From positions 126,262 to 190,261 of the forward strand of contig KE993496.1 of NCBI GenBank assembly GCA_000466585.1: a stretch of 64,000 bases of DNA, written 5' to 3'. The stretch is from Clostridiales bacterium oral taxon 876 str. F0540 (GTDB lineage Bacteria > Bacillota > Clostridia > Clostridiales > Clostridiaceae). The notes under the pieces were generated by a model. That model was given only the letters and a program-made list of their open reading frames with translations. It made no database searches and was not told where the DNA came from. The position numbers and the translations under genes are program-made. Of the stretch, positions 42,525 to 51,210 are shown piece by piece. The stretch's first letter is position 1. The number at the start of each line of letters is the position of its first letter.

Positions 42525-43061
42525 TTAGCAGCAATTATTGTTAGGACAATGGTCTTCTTCACTATTATCATGACAGCAGCAATCATCATAACAGTAGCAA
42601 TCATTACTACTTGCTGCACAAATCAATAAAAGCAGAATTGTTCCTAAGGCCAACCATTTACACCTGCCGCTTTTTGTTGTTGTAAAGGATGTACAAGTTC
42701 GTGAAGTAGTTGTAGAAGTTGAGGTTGTGGTAGTTGTTGTAGAAGTTGAAGTAGTTGAGCTTGTACTTGTTTTAGGAATAAAATCAATGAGGTCATCAAG
42801 TTCAAACTCAAGAAGCATTTCTTTCTTTATTATCGATTTTAATACCTTAAATGCACTGTCATTAATTTCTCTGACTTCATCAAGCGTGGCTAAACCTCTT
42901 TCGCTTAAGGAAACAGCATGATTAATCTTATCTGCCTCTGCATCAATTATATTTCCTAGCGCATATTGTTCATAAGCTATTGAAGCAAGGAGCAGTTCAA
43001 TTGCCTTGTCTATAGTAAGATCTTTTGGTAATAGGTTTTTAAAGTCCTCAGAAAACTCCAT
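42525..43061 (-). CDS. Thr-rich, Cys-tailed putative spore-surface protein
   Basis: 178 residues. The first ~95 form a helical domain (LTIDKAIELLLASIAYEQYALGN; IIDAEADKIN; VLKSIIKKEMLLEFELDDLIDF) shared with the protein at 43368. A Ser/Thr tract follows (about 97-130), then a hydrophobic segment WLALGTILLLLICAA, then a tail with about ten cysteines (DCYCYDDCCCHD). The helical domain with an EAxKI core is common in spore-surface proteins of Firmicutes. The Thr tract is a natural O-glycan site and the Cys tail could crosslink in the coat. Function inferred. Confidence 0.6.
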   Translation of the reverse strand: MEFSEDFKNLLPKDLTIDKAIELLLASIAYEQYALGNIIDAEADKINHAVSLSERGLATLDEVREINDSAFKVLKSIIKKEMLLEFELDDLIDFIPKTSTSSTTSTSTTTTTTSTSTTTSRTCTSFTTTKSGRCKWLALGTILLLLICAASSNDCYCYDDCCCHDNSEEDHCPNNNCC

Positions 43062-43367
43062 AAGTTAACACCCCTAATTATTAAAATAAGTATATTTTGT
43101 AATACATAATATTAATGCATGTCCAAGTTTGCCACTTATATTTACAAGGAAGTAATATTATTATTTATACATATAATGAAGGATATAGTTGAGGAAATTA
43201 GAGCTAGTATTGATAGGCTAAACTTTTTAATTTTATTAATCATAAAAAATTAATTTATTATTTATCCAAGGTATTCACCATATGGACAATCTTTCATACT
43301 ATATATCGAGAAAAGTATCATAATGAGTGGTACAAGCCTTCTCAAAAAATATTATCGAGGTGATACA
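43062..43367. other. Divergent region between the two Thr-rich genes
   Basis: It holds a GGGGTG ribosome site for the minus-strand gene, a sporulation-type promoter (43276-43303) for the plus-strand gene, and AT-rich filler. A short upstream frame from 43323 joins the 43368 gene but lacks a ribosome site. Confidence 0.5.
43276..43303 (+). promoter_or_regulatory. Sigma-K/E-type sporulation promoter of the larger Thr-rich gene
   Basis: CAC (43276-43278), 16 bp, CATACTATA (43295-43303), matching mAC-N16-CATAnnnTA; about 65 bp upstream of the start at 43368. Confidence 0.65.
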
Positions 43368-44255
43368 ATGCTTTATTCAAACAATGGTAATTTAATTCCA
43401 CAACAAATACCAAGCACAGATGAAATAGCTAGACTTCTTCTTGCCGCTTTAGCAGCTGAAGAACTAAGCCTAGCTGACTTAATAAATAGTGAAGCTAATA
43501 AAATTAATTCTATTCTAGGGATTTTACCTGGACAAGCAGTAAAAAACCCAGGTATTGATGAATTAGAGAGAATTGATAAGGCTGTTGAAAGAGTTTTGAG
43601 GGCGATAATTAAGAAAGAGATTATATTAGAATTTCAATTGGAGGATATACTTGACTTCTTAAGCAGCTCAAGCAGCACCACAACAACTACAGCGTCAACA
43701 ACCACAACAACAACATCATCTACTACAACAACAAGATCAACAACTACAACAACAAGGTCAACAACAACAACAACCAGATCAACAACCACAACAACCAGAT
43801 CAACTACTAGTACAACTCGAACAGCGACAACTACAACAAGAAGATCTTGCAGTGGATTATGTGGTGTATCTGGATCAGCTACCATAATACAAGGCAACAG
43901 CATATTTAATTTAGTTGCTAATGTATGTGCAAATTGTGGTTTCATTGAAGATAGTGTTATAAGCTTTACTGAGATTGCACTACAATTACAAAATTCTATA
44001 ACTATTAATGGTATACCATCTTCATTTGAGATTATTTGCGATACCGATAGCATAGTAATATCTGGAGATGCTATTATTACAGATACTGATGGTACAGGTG
44101 TAGGAACTTTTCTTCTTGAAATAAGAGATAACCAGCCTAATGGTAATGATGCTTTTCAAATAAAGGCAAGAAGACCTGCTCCATTTAGAGAGTATAGCAG
44201 CCCTCTGTTAAATGTTGCTAACGACTCCTTTATTATTAATCAATGTCAATTATAA
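43368..44255 (+). CDS. Thr-rich repeat putative spore-surface glycoprotein
   Basis: 295 residues. Residues 1-95 are the same helical domain as in the 42525 gene (IARLLLAALAAEELSLADLIN; SEANKINSI; VLRAIIKKEIILEFQLEDIL). Residues ~100-160 are Ser/Thr with seven-residue TTTTTRS-type repeats. The C-terminal 135 residues are beta-rich with four cysteines (SCSGLCG; ANVCANCGF) and no recognised family. The layout (anchor domain, glycosylatable stalk, globular end) recalls exosporium filament proteins. Start 43368 follows CGAGGTG. Role inferred from architecture and context. Confidence 0.65.
   Translation: MLYSNNGNLIPQQIPSTDEIARLLLAALAAEELSLADLINSEANKINSILGILPGQAVKNPGIDELERIDKAVERVLRAIIKKEIILEFQLEDILDFLSSSSSTTTTTASTTTTTTSSTTTTRSTTTTTRSTTTTTRSTTTTTRSTTSTTRTATTTTRRSCSGLCGVSGSATIIQGNSIFNLVANVCANCGFIEDSVISFTEIALQLQNSITINGIPSSFEIICDTDSIVISGDAIITDTDGTGVGTFLLEIRDNQPNGNDAFQIKARRPAPFREYSSPLLNVANDSFIINQCQL
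43662..43848 (+). repeat. In-frame Thr/Ser codon repeat (TTTTTRS-type)
   Basis: ACA/ACC-rich tract with AGATCA (Arg-Ser) at intervals of 21 bp, giving about four heptapeptide units plus flanking degenerate ones. Such tracts expand and contract by slippage and encode the probable glycan-bearing stalk. Confidence 0.85.
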
Positions 44256-44273
44256 ATAACATTTAGAAAATAG

Positions 44274-44305
44274 AGGACTGGGACTCAATAGTTCCAGTCC
44301 TTTTA
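44274..44305 (+). terminator. Terminator of the Thr-rich gene
   Basis: AGGACTGGGACT/AGTTCCAGTCCT with 4-nt loop and TTTT. Confidence 0.8.
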
Positions 44306-44437
44306 TACTTCAAGAGTTAAAGATATTTAAATTCCACTTAAGCATGAAGAATCAGTGTTCAGGATTATCAAAAATCATTGAAAAGCCTTTAGGTATGGTG
44401 TATTCATAAATGACTAAGCTATAACCCTTTCCTTAAA

Positions 44438-44487
44438 TATTTATATATTTAAAAAATTTTATAGGTTTATATTTAAATATATAAATA
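44438..44487. repeat. AT-only inverted repeat
   Basis: TATTTATATATTTAAA and its exact complement, separated by 18 bp. Possibly a cruciform or protein-binding site; no function assigned. Confidence 0.5.
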
Positions 44488-44652
44488 ATAAAAAAGCCAT
44501 TGCTAACCTTCAGCAAAACTTAAATTTTTTGTGATTTATAATTTTTGTGAAGTAAAACTTAAGATAAACTTAAGATATTTCTAATTTGTTTTTAAATTTT
44601 TTGGTTCATAATTAATAACATAATAAAGAAATAAAAAGGAAGTGATTATCAT

Positions 44653-45198
44653 ATGATAGCTTATTTAAAAAATGTTGATGTGAAAATACTAAATGCTTTA
44701 AATAGGAAGCTTAAATATAAATTCCTCGATAAGATAATGCCTGTTATTACGGTCTTGGGTAATGGTGGTATAGTGTGGATTGCTATTTCACTATATTTGA
44801 TGAATAATGTTGAATACAGAACTCTAGGGTATATGGTAATTACTTCTCTTGTTATAACTACTATTATAGGTGAGGGGATAATAAAGCATTTAATAAAGAG
44901 GACGAGGCCCTTTGTTGATATGATGGAATGTAAGCTTTTGATATCCAAGCCTATAACTTATTCTTTCCCGTCAGGGCATACTGCATCTTCTTTTGCAGCA
45001 GCGGGAATATTTATTTCGGTGAATAGTAAATTTAGCATTGCGGTTCTTATTTTAGCTTCATTAATTGCTTTCTCAAGAGTTTATTTAAATGTTCACTATC
45101 CAACGGATGTTATTATGGGAATTATCTTGGGACTAGTATGTTCCAGAATAGTTATATTATTATTTTGCAGTGATGTTATTAGTTATTTAGGTTTGTGA
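44653..45198 (+). CDS. PAP2-family phosphatase
   Basis: 181 residues, five or six membrane segments. The three acid phosphatase motifs are present: KHLIKRTRPF (KX6RP), PSGHTAS and SRVYLNVHYPTD (SRX5HX3D). Family members dephosphorylate lipid phosphates such as undecaprenyl pyrophosphate or phosphatidate in the cell membrane. Monocistronic with a terminator after it. Substrate not determined; nearby ABC genes give no clue. Confidence 0.88.
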   Translation: MIAYLKNVDVKILNALNRKLKYKFLDKIMPVITVLGNGGIVWIAISLYLMNNVEYRTLGYMVITSLVITTIIGEGIIKHLIKRTRPFVDMMECKLLISKPITYSFPSGHTASSFAAAGIFISVNSKFSIAVLILASLIAFSRVYLNVHYPTDVIMGIILGLVCSRIVILLFCSDVISYLGL

Positions 45199-45222
45199 AG
45201 GCACTTGTTTTTTAATATATAG

Positions 45223-45258
45223 AGGCTTATCTTACAGCTTTGTAAGATAGGCTTTTTT
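45223..45258 (+). terminator. Terminator of the PAP2 gene
   Basis: AGGCTTATCTTACA/TGTAAGATAGGCTT stem with TTTTTT. Confidence 0.8.
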
Positions 45259-45345
45259 ATTGTAAGACTTCTGACATGGAGTGACAGAGAATATATGGCT
45301 ATAATAAAAACATAGTGATTACGAAGATAAAAGGAGATAGAATGT

Positions 45346-46032
45346 ATGGAAATATTAAAGGTTGAAAATTTAAATAAAACTTATGGAAAAGGAGATAACA
45401 AGGTAGAAGCGCTTAAAGATGTAAGTTTATCAATAAATAAAGGAGAGTTTGTGGCAATAGTAGGGGCATCCGGTTCAGGAAAAAGTACACTTCTTCATTT
45501 GCTGGGAGGATTGGATAGACCAACAAACGGTAGGGTAGTTATTGATGGAGAAAGCATATATAATTACAAAGAAGAAAAGCTTGCTATTTTCAGAAGAAGA
45601 AAAATTGGATTTATATTTCAGTTTTTTAACTTGATACCTGTTCTTGATGTAGAGGAAAATATAGCTTTGCCTGCATTGCTAGATAACGATAAAGTAGATA
45701 AAGCTTATTTAGAAGAGATAATTGAAATATTAGGACTTAAAGAAAGAAAAAATCATCTTCCTTCAGAGCTTTCAGGGGGACAGCAGCAAAGGGTATCAAT
45801 AGGAAGAGCTCTTCTAAACAAGCCGTCAATAATACTTGCGGACGAGCCTACAGGAAATCTTGACAGCAAGAATTCAAAAGAGGTAATTGAACTTCTAAAG
45901 TATACTGCAAGAAAATATAATCAGACACTTATACTTATTACTCATGATGTTAATATCGCTTCTATGGCAGATAGGGTAATTACTATAGAAGACGGAGAGA
46001 TAGTTTCGGATAAACTTATGAAGAATAGTTAA
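45346..46032 (+). CDS. ABC transporter ATP-binding protein, LolD/MacB type
   Basis: 228 residues. Walker A GASGSGKST, Q-loop FQFFNLIPVLDV, signature LSGGQQQRVSIGRA, Walker B IILADEPTGNLD and THDV switch. Partner of the FtsX permease starting 26 bp downstream. AAGGAG ribosome site; starts the operon. Confidence 0.94.
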   Translation: MEILKVENLNKTYGKGDNKVEALKDVSLSINKGEFVAIVGASGSGKSTLLHLLGGLDRPTNGRVVIDGESIYNYKEEKLAIFRRRKIGFIFQFFNLIPVLDVEENIALPALLDNDKVDKAYLEEIIEILGLKERKNHLPSELSGGQQQRVSIGRALLNKPSIILADEPTGNLDSKNSKEVIELLKYTARKYNQTLILITHDVNIASMADRVITIEDGEIVSDKLMKNS

Positions 46033-46058
46033 AGGCAATGGAGAATGGAGGTGCAAAA

Positions 46059-48563
46059 ATGATAAGTAGTTACAAACAGCTTACAGGAAGATATTTAAAA
46101 TCAAATAAAAAGAGAAGTGCATTAACTATAATAGGAATAATACTATCAGTAGCGCTTATATCCTCTATAGGACTTTTCTTTAAAGGAATACAAGATGCGG
46201 AAATAGATCAGGCAAAAAATAATTATGGTGCTTGGCATATAGTGTATAAGAAGGTAGATAGCAGCTTATTATCTAAGGTAGCAAATAATCCTAAGGTTTC
46301 ACGATATGGCTTTTACGCTAAAGGAAAAGAAGTTCAGCTTTCAGGAAAGCTTTCTGCGTTTGAAGAGATAGCAACTGATAAAGCTATAGATTTATTTCCA
46401 TATAGAGCTAAGACAGGTAGGCTTCCTCAAAATGAGAATGAAGTTTCTATAGAAAAGTGGGCGCTAAAATATATAGATAGCAATGCAAAAGTTGGAGATA
46501 AGATTAACTTTAATAACAAGCAGTATACACTTGTAGGAATTTTAGAAGATATAATAGAAAATCAAATTGATAATAAAGTTATGCTGCTAACTAAAAACAA
46601 TAATGTCAATAAAGAAGGCTCGGTATTATTAGTAGAAATTAGCTCCAAAACAAAGCTGAAAGCAGCGGTAGATGAGCTTAAACAGTTGACTTCAAAAGAT
46701 AATGTTCAGGAAAATACAAGCTTACTTTTTGCGCAAGGAGTAAGCGGAAATAACGATGGACTAAGAGGTTTGCTTGTAACTATCGGGATAATAGTGGGCA
46801 TAGTTATGATAGCAACTATAGCAGTAATATATAACTCTTTCCAGATAAGTGTCGTTGAGAGAATTAAACAGTTTGGACTTTTAAGAGCCGTAGGAACAAC
46901 GCCAAAACAAATCAGAAAAATAGTATTGAGAGAGGCTTCGGTTTTAGCCGCTATAGCAGTGCCTTTAGGATTATTATTTGGTGTGGTTGCTATTTACGGA
47001 ATAAGCTTTGTTTTTAAGTTGATTGGCGGAGATACAGTTATGCCTATGAAGGCATCAGTAGATTTAAAAATACTTGGCATAAGTGCTGTAGTAGGTCTTG
47101 TATCAATATATTTATCTGCATTAATCCCTGCCTTCTTTGCAGGAAGAATATCTCCATTAGTTGCTATAAGCAGCAGAACCTCAATAACTAAAGAAAAAAT
47201 AAAGAGAAGAAAAAATAGAATTGTACAAAAGCTGTTTGGATTTGAAGGAGCTATGGCTTCTAAAAATATAAAGAGAAACAGAAAGAGATATAGAATAACC
47301 GTCTTCTCTATAGTAATAAGCGTGGTACTTTTTGTAACCTTTAAGTCCTTCATGGATATGTCCTTAAATGTAACTACTGCTCCCAACGAATCAAAAAATA
47401 TGCATTTTTCAGTCGTAAGAGATGGTCAGGCTACAGAACAAAACTTATCAATTGGAGATAATATTGTAAACAGTATTAAGTCCTTAAAATCAGTAGATAA
47501 AGTATATAAATTATATGATCCCTATTCTTTTGATGCAGCTATAAATTCAAATAAAGAAGTTAAAGAAGTACAGGATATAGAGAAAATATATAATAGAGAA
47601 AAAGTAAGCGGAAATGAGAAAACTATTATTGATAGTTCAATGGTGATATATGATGATGCAGCCATGGAAGCAGCTAAAAAGTATGTAGAGTCAGGAAGTA
47701 TAAAAATTGAAGATTTGAATAAGGAAAATGGAATTATCCTTATAAGAAAAAATAGAATCTTTGATCCAAAAACTAAAAAAGAATATTTTGGACCAATAGC
47801 TGACTTAAAGGTAGGAGATGAAATAGAACTTCAGTATAAAGAAAACTCAGCTGAAGAAAAAACAAAGCAGGAATTTGGCAAAGGAAAAGTTAATAAGGTT
47901 AAAATTATGGCTATAGTTGAGGATGAGCCCTTTAACTATAGAGGCACCAGCAGAGGAATAAAGATGGTTACCACTGACCAGGTGGTTAAAAATCTATCAG
48001 GTAAATCTGATATAAAGCCTGTAAATCTAAATGTAGCAATCAAAGATATAAAAAATGAAGATGCCGCAAAATCAGAGATTGAAGGAGTTATAAAATCAGA
48101 TTCATCTTTAGAACTGATAAATAATATAGATCAAAACAGAAGATCAAAAACTTCTATGCTTATGGTTCAAATATTAATGTACGGTTTTGTTGTAGTTGTA
48201 TCTTTAATAGGAAGTGTTAATATTATAAATACACTAACAACAAATATAATATTGAGAAAGAGAGAGTTTGCCGCATTAAAATCCATAGGATTGACTCAGA
48301 AGGGTCTAAGGAAGATGATAGTGCTTGAAGGGCTTTTATATGGAATAATGGGAACTATTTATGGATCAATTATAGGCTGCGGATTGTCTTATGTTATCTA
48401 TGGGGGTATAAACGGAGTAAGAGGGTTAGGCTATAAAATACCTTGGGATGCAATGGCAATAGCCGGAGCTGCTGCATTAATAATTGGATATTTATCTGTA
48501 CTTTCACCTCTTTCAAGAATTAAAAAAGAAAACTTAATTGAAGCTATAAGAGAAGATTTTTAA
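46059..48563 (+). CDS. ABC transporter permease, FtsX type
   Basis: 834 residues. An N-terminal helix (ALTIIGIILSVALISSIGLFF) and exterior domain, first FtsX triple helix (about 235-365), a second helix and long exterior domain (about 430-690), and a C-terminal FtsX triple helix. The FtsX duplication with two large exterior domains is typical of peptide or lipid exporters and sensors. Start 46059 is used because GGAGGTG lies just upstream; 46038 would be seven codons longer. No regulator is adjacent; the two-component system at 50515 is possible. Confidence 0.9.
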   Translation: MISSYKQLTGRYLKSNKKRSALTIIGIILSVALISSIGLFFKGIQDAEIDQAKNNYGAWHIVYKKVDSSLLSKVANNPKVSRYGFYAKGKEVQLSGKLSAFEEIATDKAIDLFPYRAKTGRLPQNENEVSIEKWALKYIDSNAKVGDKINFNNKQYTLVGILEDIIENQIDNKVMLLTKNNNVNKEGSVLLVEISSKTKLKAAVDELKQLTSKDNVQENTSLLFAQGVSGNNDGLRGLLVTIGIIVGIVMIATIAVIYNSFQISVVERIKQFGLLRAVGTTPKQIRKIVLREASVLAAIAVPLGLLFGVVAIYGISFVFKLIGGDTVMPMKASVDLKILGISAVVGLVSIYLSALIPAFFAGRISPLVAISSRTSITKEKIKRRKNRIVQKLFGFEGAMASKNIKRNRKRYRITVFSIVISVVLFVTFKSFMDMSLNVTTAPNESKNMHFSVVRDGQATEQNLSIGDNIVNSIKSLKSVDKVYKLYDPYSFDAAINSNKEVKEVQDIEKIYNREKVSGNEKTIIDSSMVIYDDAAMEAAKKYVESGSIKIEDLNKENGIILIRKNRIFDPKTKKEYFGPIADLKVGDEIELQYKENSAEEKTKQEFGKGKVNKVKIMAIVEDEPFNYRGTSRGIKMVTTDQVVKNLSGKSDIKPVNLNVAIKDIKNEDAAKSEIEGVIKSDSSLELINNIDQNRRSKTSMLMVQILMYGFVVVVSLIGSVNIINTLTTNIILRKREFAALKSIGLTQKGLRKMIVLEGLLYGIMGTIYGSIIGCGLSYVIYGGINGVRGLGYKIPWDAMAIAGAAALIIGYLSVLSPLSRIKKENLIEAIREDF

Positions 48564-48608
48564 GAATTACTTAAGAAAATATTTAATTGATTGTAAGAGT
48601 ATTATGAT

Positions 48609-48647
48609 ACACTTGTCTTATTAATAATGTAAGGCAAGTGTTTTTTT
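48609..48647 (+). terminator. Terminator of the ABC operon
   Basis: ACACTTGTCTTA/TAAGGCAAGTGT with 9-nt loop and a run of seven T. Confidence 0.85.
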
Positions 48648-48750
48648 GTAGAAATTAATCATTAATTGTTAAAAAATGCGCAATAATACTATACTTGTAT
48701 AGTTTTTATTTATATAATATTTTTGACGCATTAAAAAAGGGGGGCTAAAA

Positions 48751-50442
48751 ATGAGCAAATTGGGCATGAAAATACTAAAGATGATTAGTTTAATATCTGT
48801 AGGGTCAATGGTTATATTACTAGTTTTAAACCTTGTAATTTTTAACAGACAATTTTCTAAGCTGCAGATAGATTCTAAAAATTCAGTGGTAGATGCAGCT
48901 AAAGCTATTGACGGTGATAAACTTAAGAAAGTTATAACCAGTAAATCAATGAATTCAAGTGAATACAAAGAGATTCAAGATGCAATGATTAAGTTTAAAA
49001 ATGATAAAGATATAAGATACGTTTATACCTTAGCTAAGGAGAATGACAGTAAAGCATACTTTGTAGTAGATGGTTCCTTGGTAAACAAAAGTCAGCTTGG
49101 TGAAACATATAATCTTGAAAAAGAAATGAAAGATGCCTTTGATGGGCAGACCGAATATAGCAGCAAACCTGTTACTGATGAAGATGGAACATTTGTTTCA
49201 GCCTATGCACCGGTAAAAGATTCTTCAGGAAATATAGTTGCTATTGTTGGTGTGGACAAGGATGTTGCTACCTTTGTAAGCATTAAAAATGAGCTTTTAA
49301 CATCTATAATCGTAGCTGCAGTTGTAATTATAATATTATCTGTGCTAGGCAGTCTTGCATTTTCAAAAAGAATAATCTTTAATGTAAGGAAAATTAGAGA
49401 AGCTTTAAAAAACATGTCAGAAGGAAATTTATCTGTTGATTTAAACATAAAAAGTAAAGATGAATTTGAAGATATAGCTAATTCAATTAATAATTTAGAT
49501 AAGAAGCTAAAAGGCGCTATAGAAATTATAAAAGATAATTCTAATGCTGTAATGATAGATTCAAATTGTTTAGCTTCTGTATCAGAAGAAATGGCATCAT
49601 CTTCAGAAGTAGTTGCAAGCTCTATACAAGACTTAGCTAGAAACTCTGCCAGCCAGACTGAGGAAATTGAAAGCATAAGCAGTACATTAAAAGGCTTTGG
49701 AGAAAAGCTGGATAGTGCTACGGATTCTATTAAAAATATTAATTCAAAAATAGATTTAATTAAATCTAAGGCTAATGCAAGTAATGAGGATATGCTAGCA
49801 TTAGATAATACTATTAGGGAGACAGTTTTAGCTTTTCATAATGTAAGTGAAAAAATAAAAGGGCTTGGTATACAATTATCTCAAGTCAATGTAATTACTA
49901 ATTTGATAAATGATATATCAGATCAAACAAACCTTCTTGCGCTTAATGCAGCTATTGAAGCTGCTAGTGCAGGGGAAGCCGGAAGGGGTTTTTCTGTTGT
50001 AGCCGAAGAGATAAGAAAGCTTGCAGAACAATCAAAAGAATCGTCTTTAAGCATTAATAATTTGATTCAAAATATTTCAAAGGAAAGCAATTTGGTTGTA
50101 GAGACATCCAGCAATATGAATAATGTACTAAATAATCAGACTGTAACAATTAAGAATTCACTAGATTCCTTTAAGGATATCATTGCCTATATAGAAGAAA
50201 TTTTCCCAAGAATAAGCAGGATTAGTGATAGTATTGTTGCTATAGATAAGGAAAAAGAAAGCATACTAAGGAGTGTTGGAAGTGTTGCACAGATGTCTGA
50301 GGAAGTTTTAGCCTCAACTGAGGAGATTTCAGCGTCTATACAAGAATTGAGTGCTTCTTCACAGGAGGTTGCTGCGTCATCAGAAGGTCTAAATGGAAAA
50401 GCTGAAAAGATGATAGAATCAATTAATTTGTTTAAAATATAG
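48751..50442 (+). CDS. Methyl-accepting chemotaxis protein with extracellular sensor
   Basis: 563 residues. TM1 (about 10-32), an extracytoplasmic Cache-like sensor (about 35-185; DIRYVYTLAKENDSKAYFV, FVSAYAPVKDSSGNIVAIVGVD), TM2 (about 188-211), HAMP, and a C-terminal MA domain with the hairpin tip DQTNLLALNAAIEAASAGEAGRGF. It signals to CheA/CheW. The gene lies alone; no other chemotaxis genes are adjacent. GGGGGG ribosome site. Ligand unknown. Confidence 0.93.
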   Translation: MSKLGMKILKMISLISVGSMVILLVLNLVIFNRQFSKLQIDSKNSVVDAAKAIDGDKLKKVITSKSMNSSEYKEIQDAMIKFKNDKDIRYVYTLAKENDSKAYFVVDGSLVNKSQLGETYNLEKEMKDAFDGQTEYSSKPVTDEDGTFVSAYAPVKDSSGNIVAIVGVDKDVATFVSIKNELLTSIIVAAVVIIILSVLGSLAFSKRIIFNVRKIREALKNMSEGNLSVDLNIKSKDEFEDIANSINNLDKKLKGAIEIIKDNSNAVMIDSNCLASVSEEMASSSEVVASSIQDLARNSASQTEEIESISSTLKGFGEKLDSATDSIKNINSKIDLIKSKANASNEDMLALDNTIRETVLAFHNVSEKIKGLGIQLSQVNVITNLINDISDQTNLLALNAAIEAASAGEAGRGFSVVAEEIRKLAEQSKESSLSINNLIQNISKESNLVVETSSNMNNVLNNQTVTIKNSLDSFKDIIAYIEEIFPRISRISDSIVAIDKEKESILRSVGSVAQMSEEVLASTEEISASIQELSASSQEVAASSEGLNGKAEKMIESINLFKI

Positions 50443-50449
50443 TGTTTTG

Positions 50450-50486
50450 TATGGGTTCAATAGGTATAATACTTATTGAACCCATA
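50450..50486 (+). terminator. Hairpin between MCP and response regulator
   Basis: Perfect 13-bp stem TATGGGTTCAATA with an 11-nt loop; no strong T run follows. Confidence 0.55.
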
Positions 50487-50514
50487 ATAATATAAGTGAA
50501 AAAAGGTGATGAAC

Positions 50515-51210
50515 ATGAGTAGATTATTAATGGTAGAAGACGATGAAGCTTTAGCTTTGGGGATAGAGTTTACATTAAAAGATGAAGGATACGATGTTAT
50601 AAAAGCCAATACAATAGAAAAAGGAAAAGAAGCCTTTCAAGCAGAAAGCATTGATCTTGTAATATTGGATGTAAATTTGCCGGACGGAAGCGGATATGAG
50701 CTTTGTAAATATATAAGAGAGAAAAGCGATATTCCTGTCATGTTCTTAACAGCTCTTGATGAAGAAGTTAATGTAGTGCTTGGACTGGAAATTGGAGGAG
50801 ATGACTATATTACAAAGCCGTTTAGAGTAAGAGAACTACTATCAAGGATAAAAGCATTGTTAAGGCGTAACTCCAGGAACACTTCTTCAGGAAATAAGCT
50901 GAAAAGCGGAGATATAACAGTGGATATATCCGCTGCATCAGTAAAGAAAAATGATAGAGATATTATCCTTACTGCTCAGGAATACAAGTTGCTGCTAATA
51001 TTCATGAAAAGGCCTTGTGAAATCGTAAAAAGGGATGAGATACTTAAAGAGCTTATTGAAGCAGAAGAGGTGTTTTTTGATGAAAACACACTGTCGGTTT
51101 ATATAAAGAGGATAAGAGAAAAGCTGGAGGATAACCCAAAGGAGCCCGAATACATAATTACACAAAGAGGACTTGGATATAAGTGGAATAAGGAGGTCGC
51201 TTCACAGTGA
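50515..51210 (+). CDS. OmpR/PhoB-type response regulator
   Basis: 231 residues. Receiver domain with phosphoacceptor in VILDVNLPDGSGYE (about Asp52), Lys in YITKPFR; then a winged-helix DNA-binding domain (ILTAQEYKLLLIFMKRP; LSVYIKRIREKLEDNP; GLGYKW). VanR-like. Start 50515 follows AAAGGTG. It overlaps the kinase start by 4 bp. Target genes could be the nearby ABC transporters; not shown by sequence. Confidence 0.93.
   Translation: MSRLLMVEDDEALALGIEFTLKDEGYDVIKANTIEKGKEAFQAESIDLVILDVNLPDGSGYELCKYIREKSDIPVMFLTALDEEVNVVLGLEIGGDDYITKPFRVRELLSRIKALLRRNSRNTSSGNKLKSGDITVDISAASVKKNDRDIILTAQEYKLLLIFMKRPCEIVKRDEILKELIEAEEVFFDENTLSVYIKRIREKLEDNPKEPEYIITQRGLGYKWNKEVASQ

Larger units (their letters stand above)
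44256..44652. other. AT-rich intergenic region
   Basis: It has the terminator of the Thr-rich gene, a 16-bp AT-only palindrome (44438-44487), and no convincing gene. AAGGAAGTGAT precedes the PAP2 gene. Confidence 0.5.

Noticed and set aside
43662..43848. Regular repeat resembling a CRISPR array or minisatellite
   Set aside because: It is an in-frame Thr/Arg/Ser codon repeat inside a protein; unit length 21 bp, no spacers, no cas genes.
43634..44053. Minus-strand valine-rich reading frame of 139 codons
   Set aside because: It is the antisense of the ACA repeat (TGT/GTT), has no ribosome site and lies wholly inside the Thr-rich gene.
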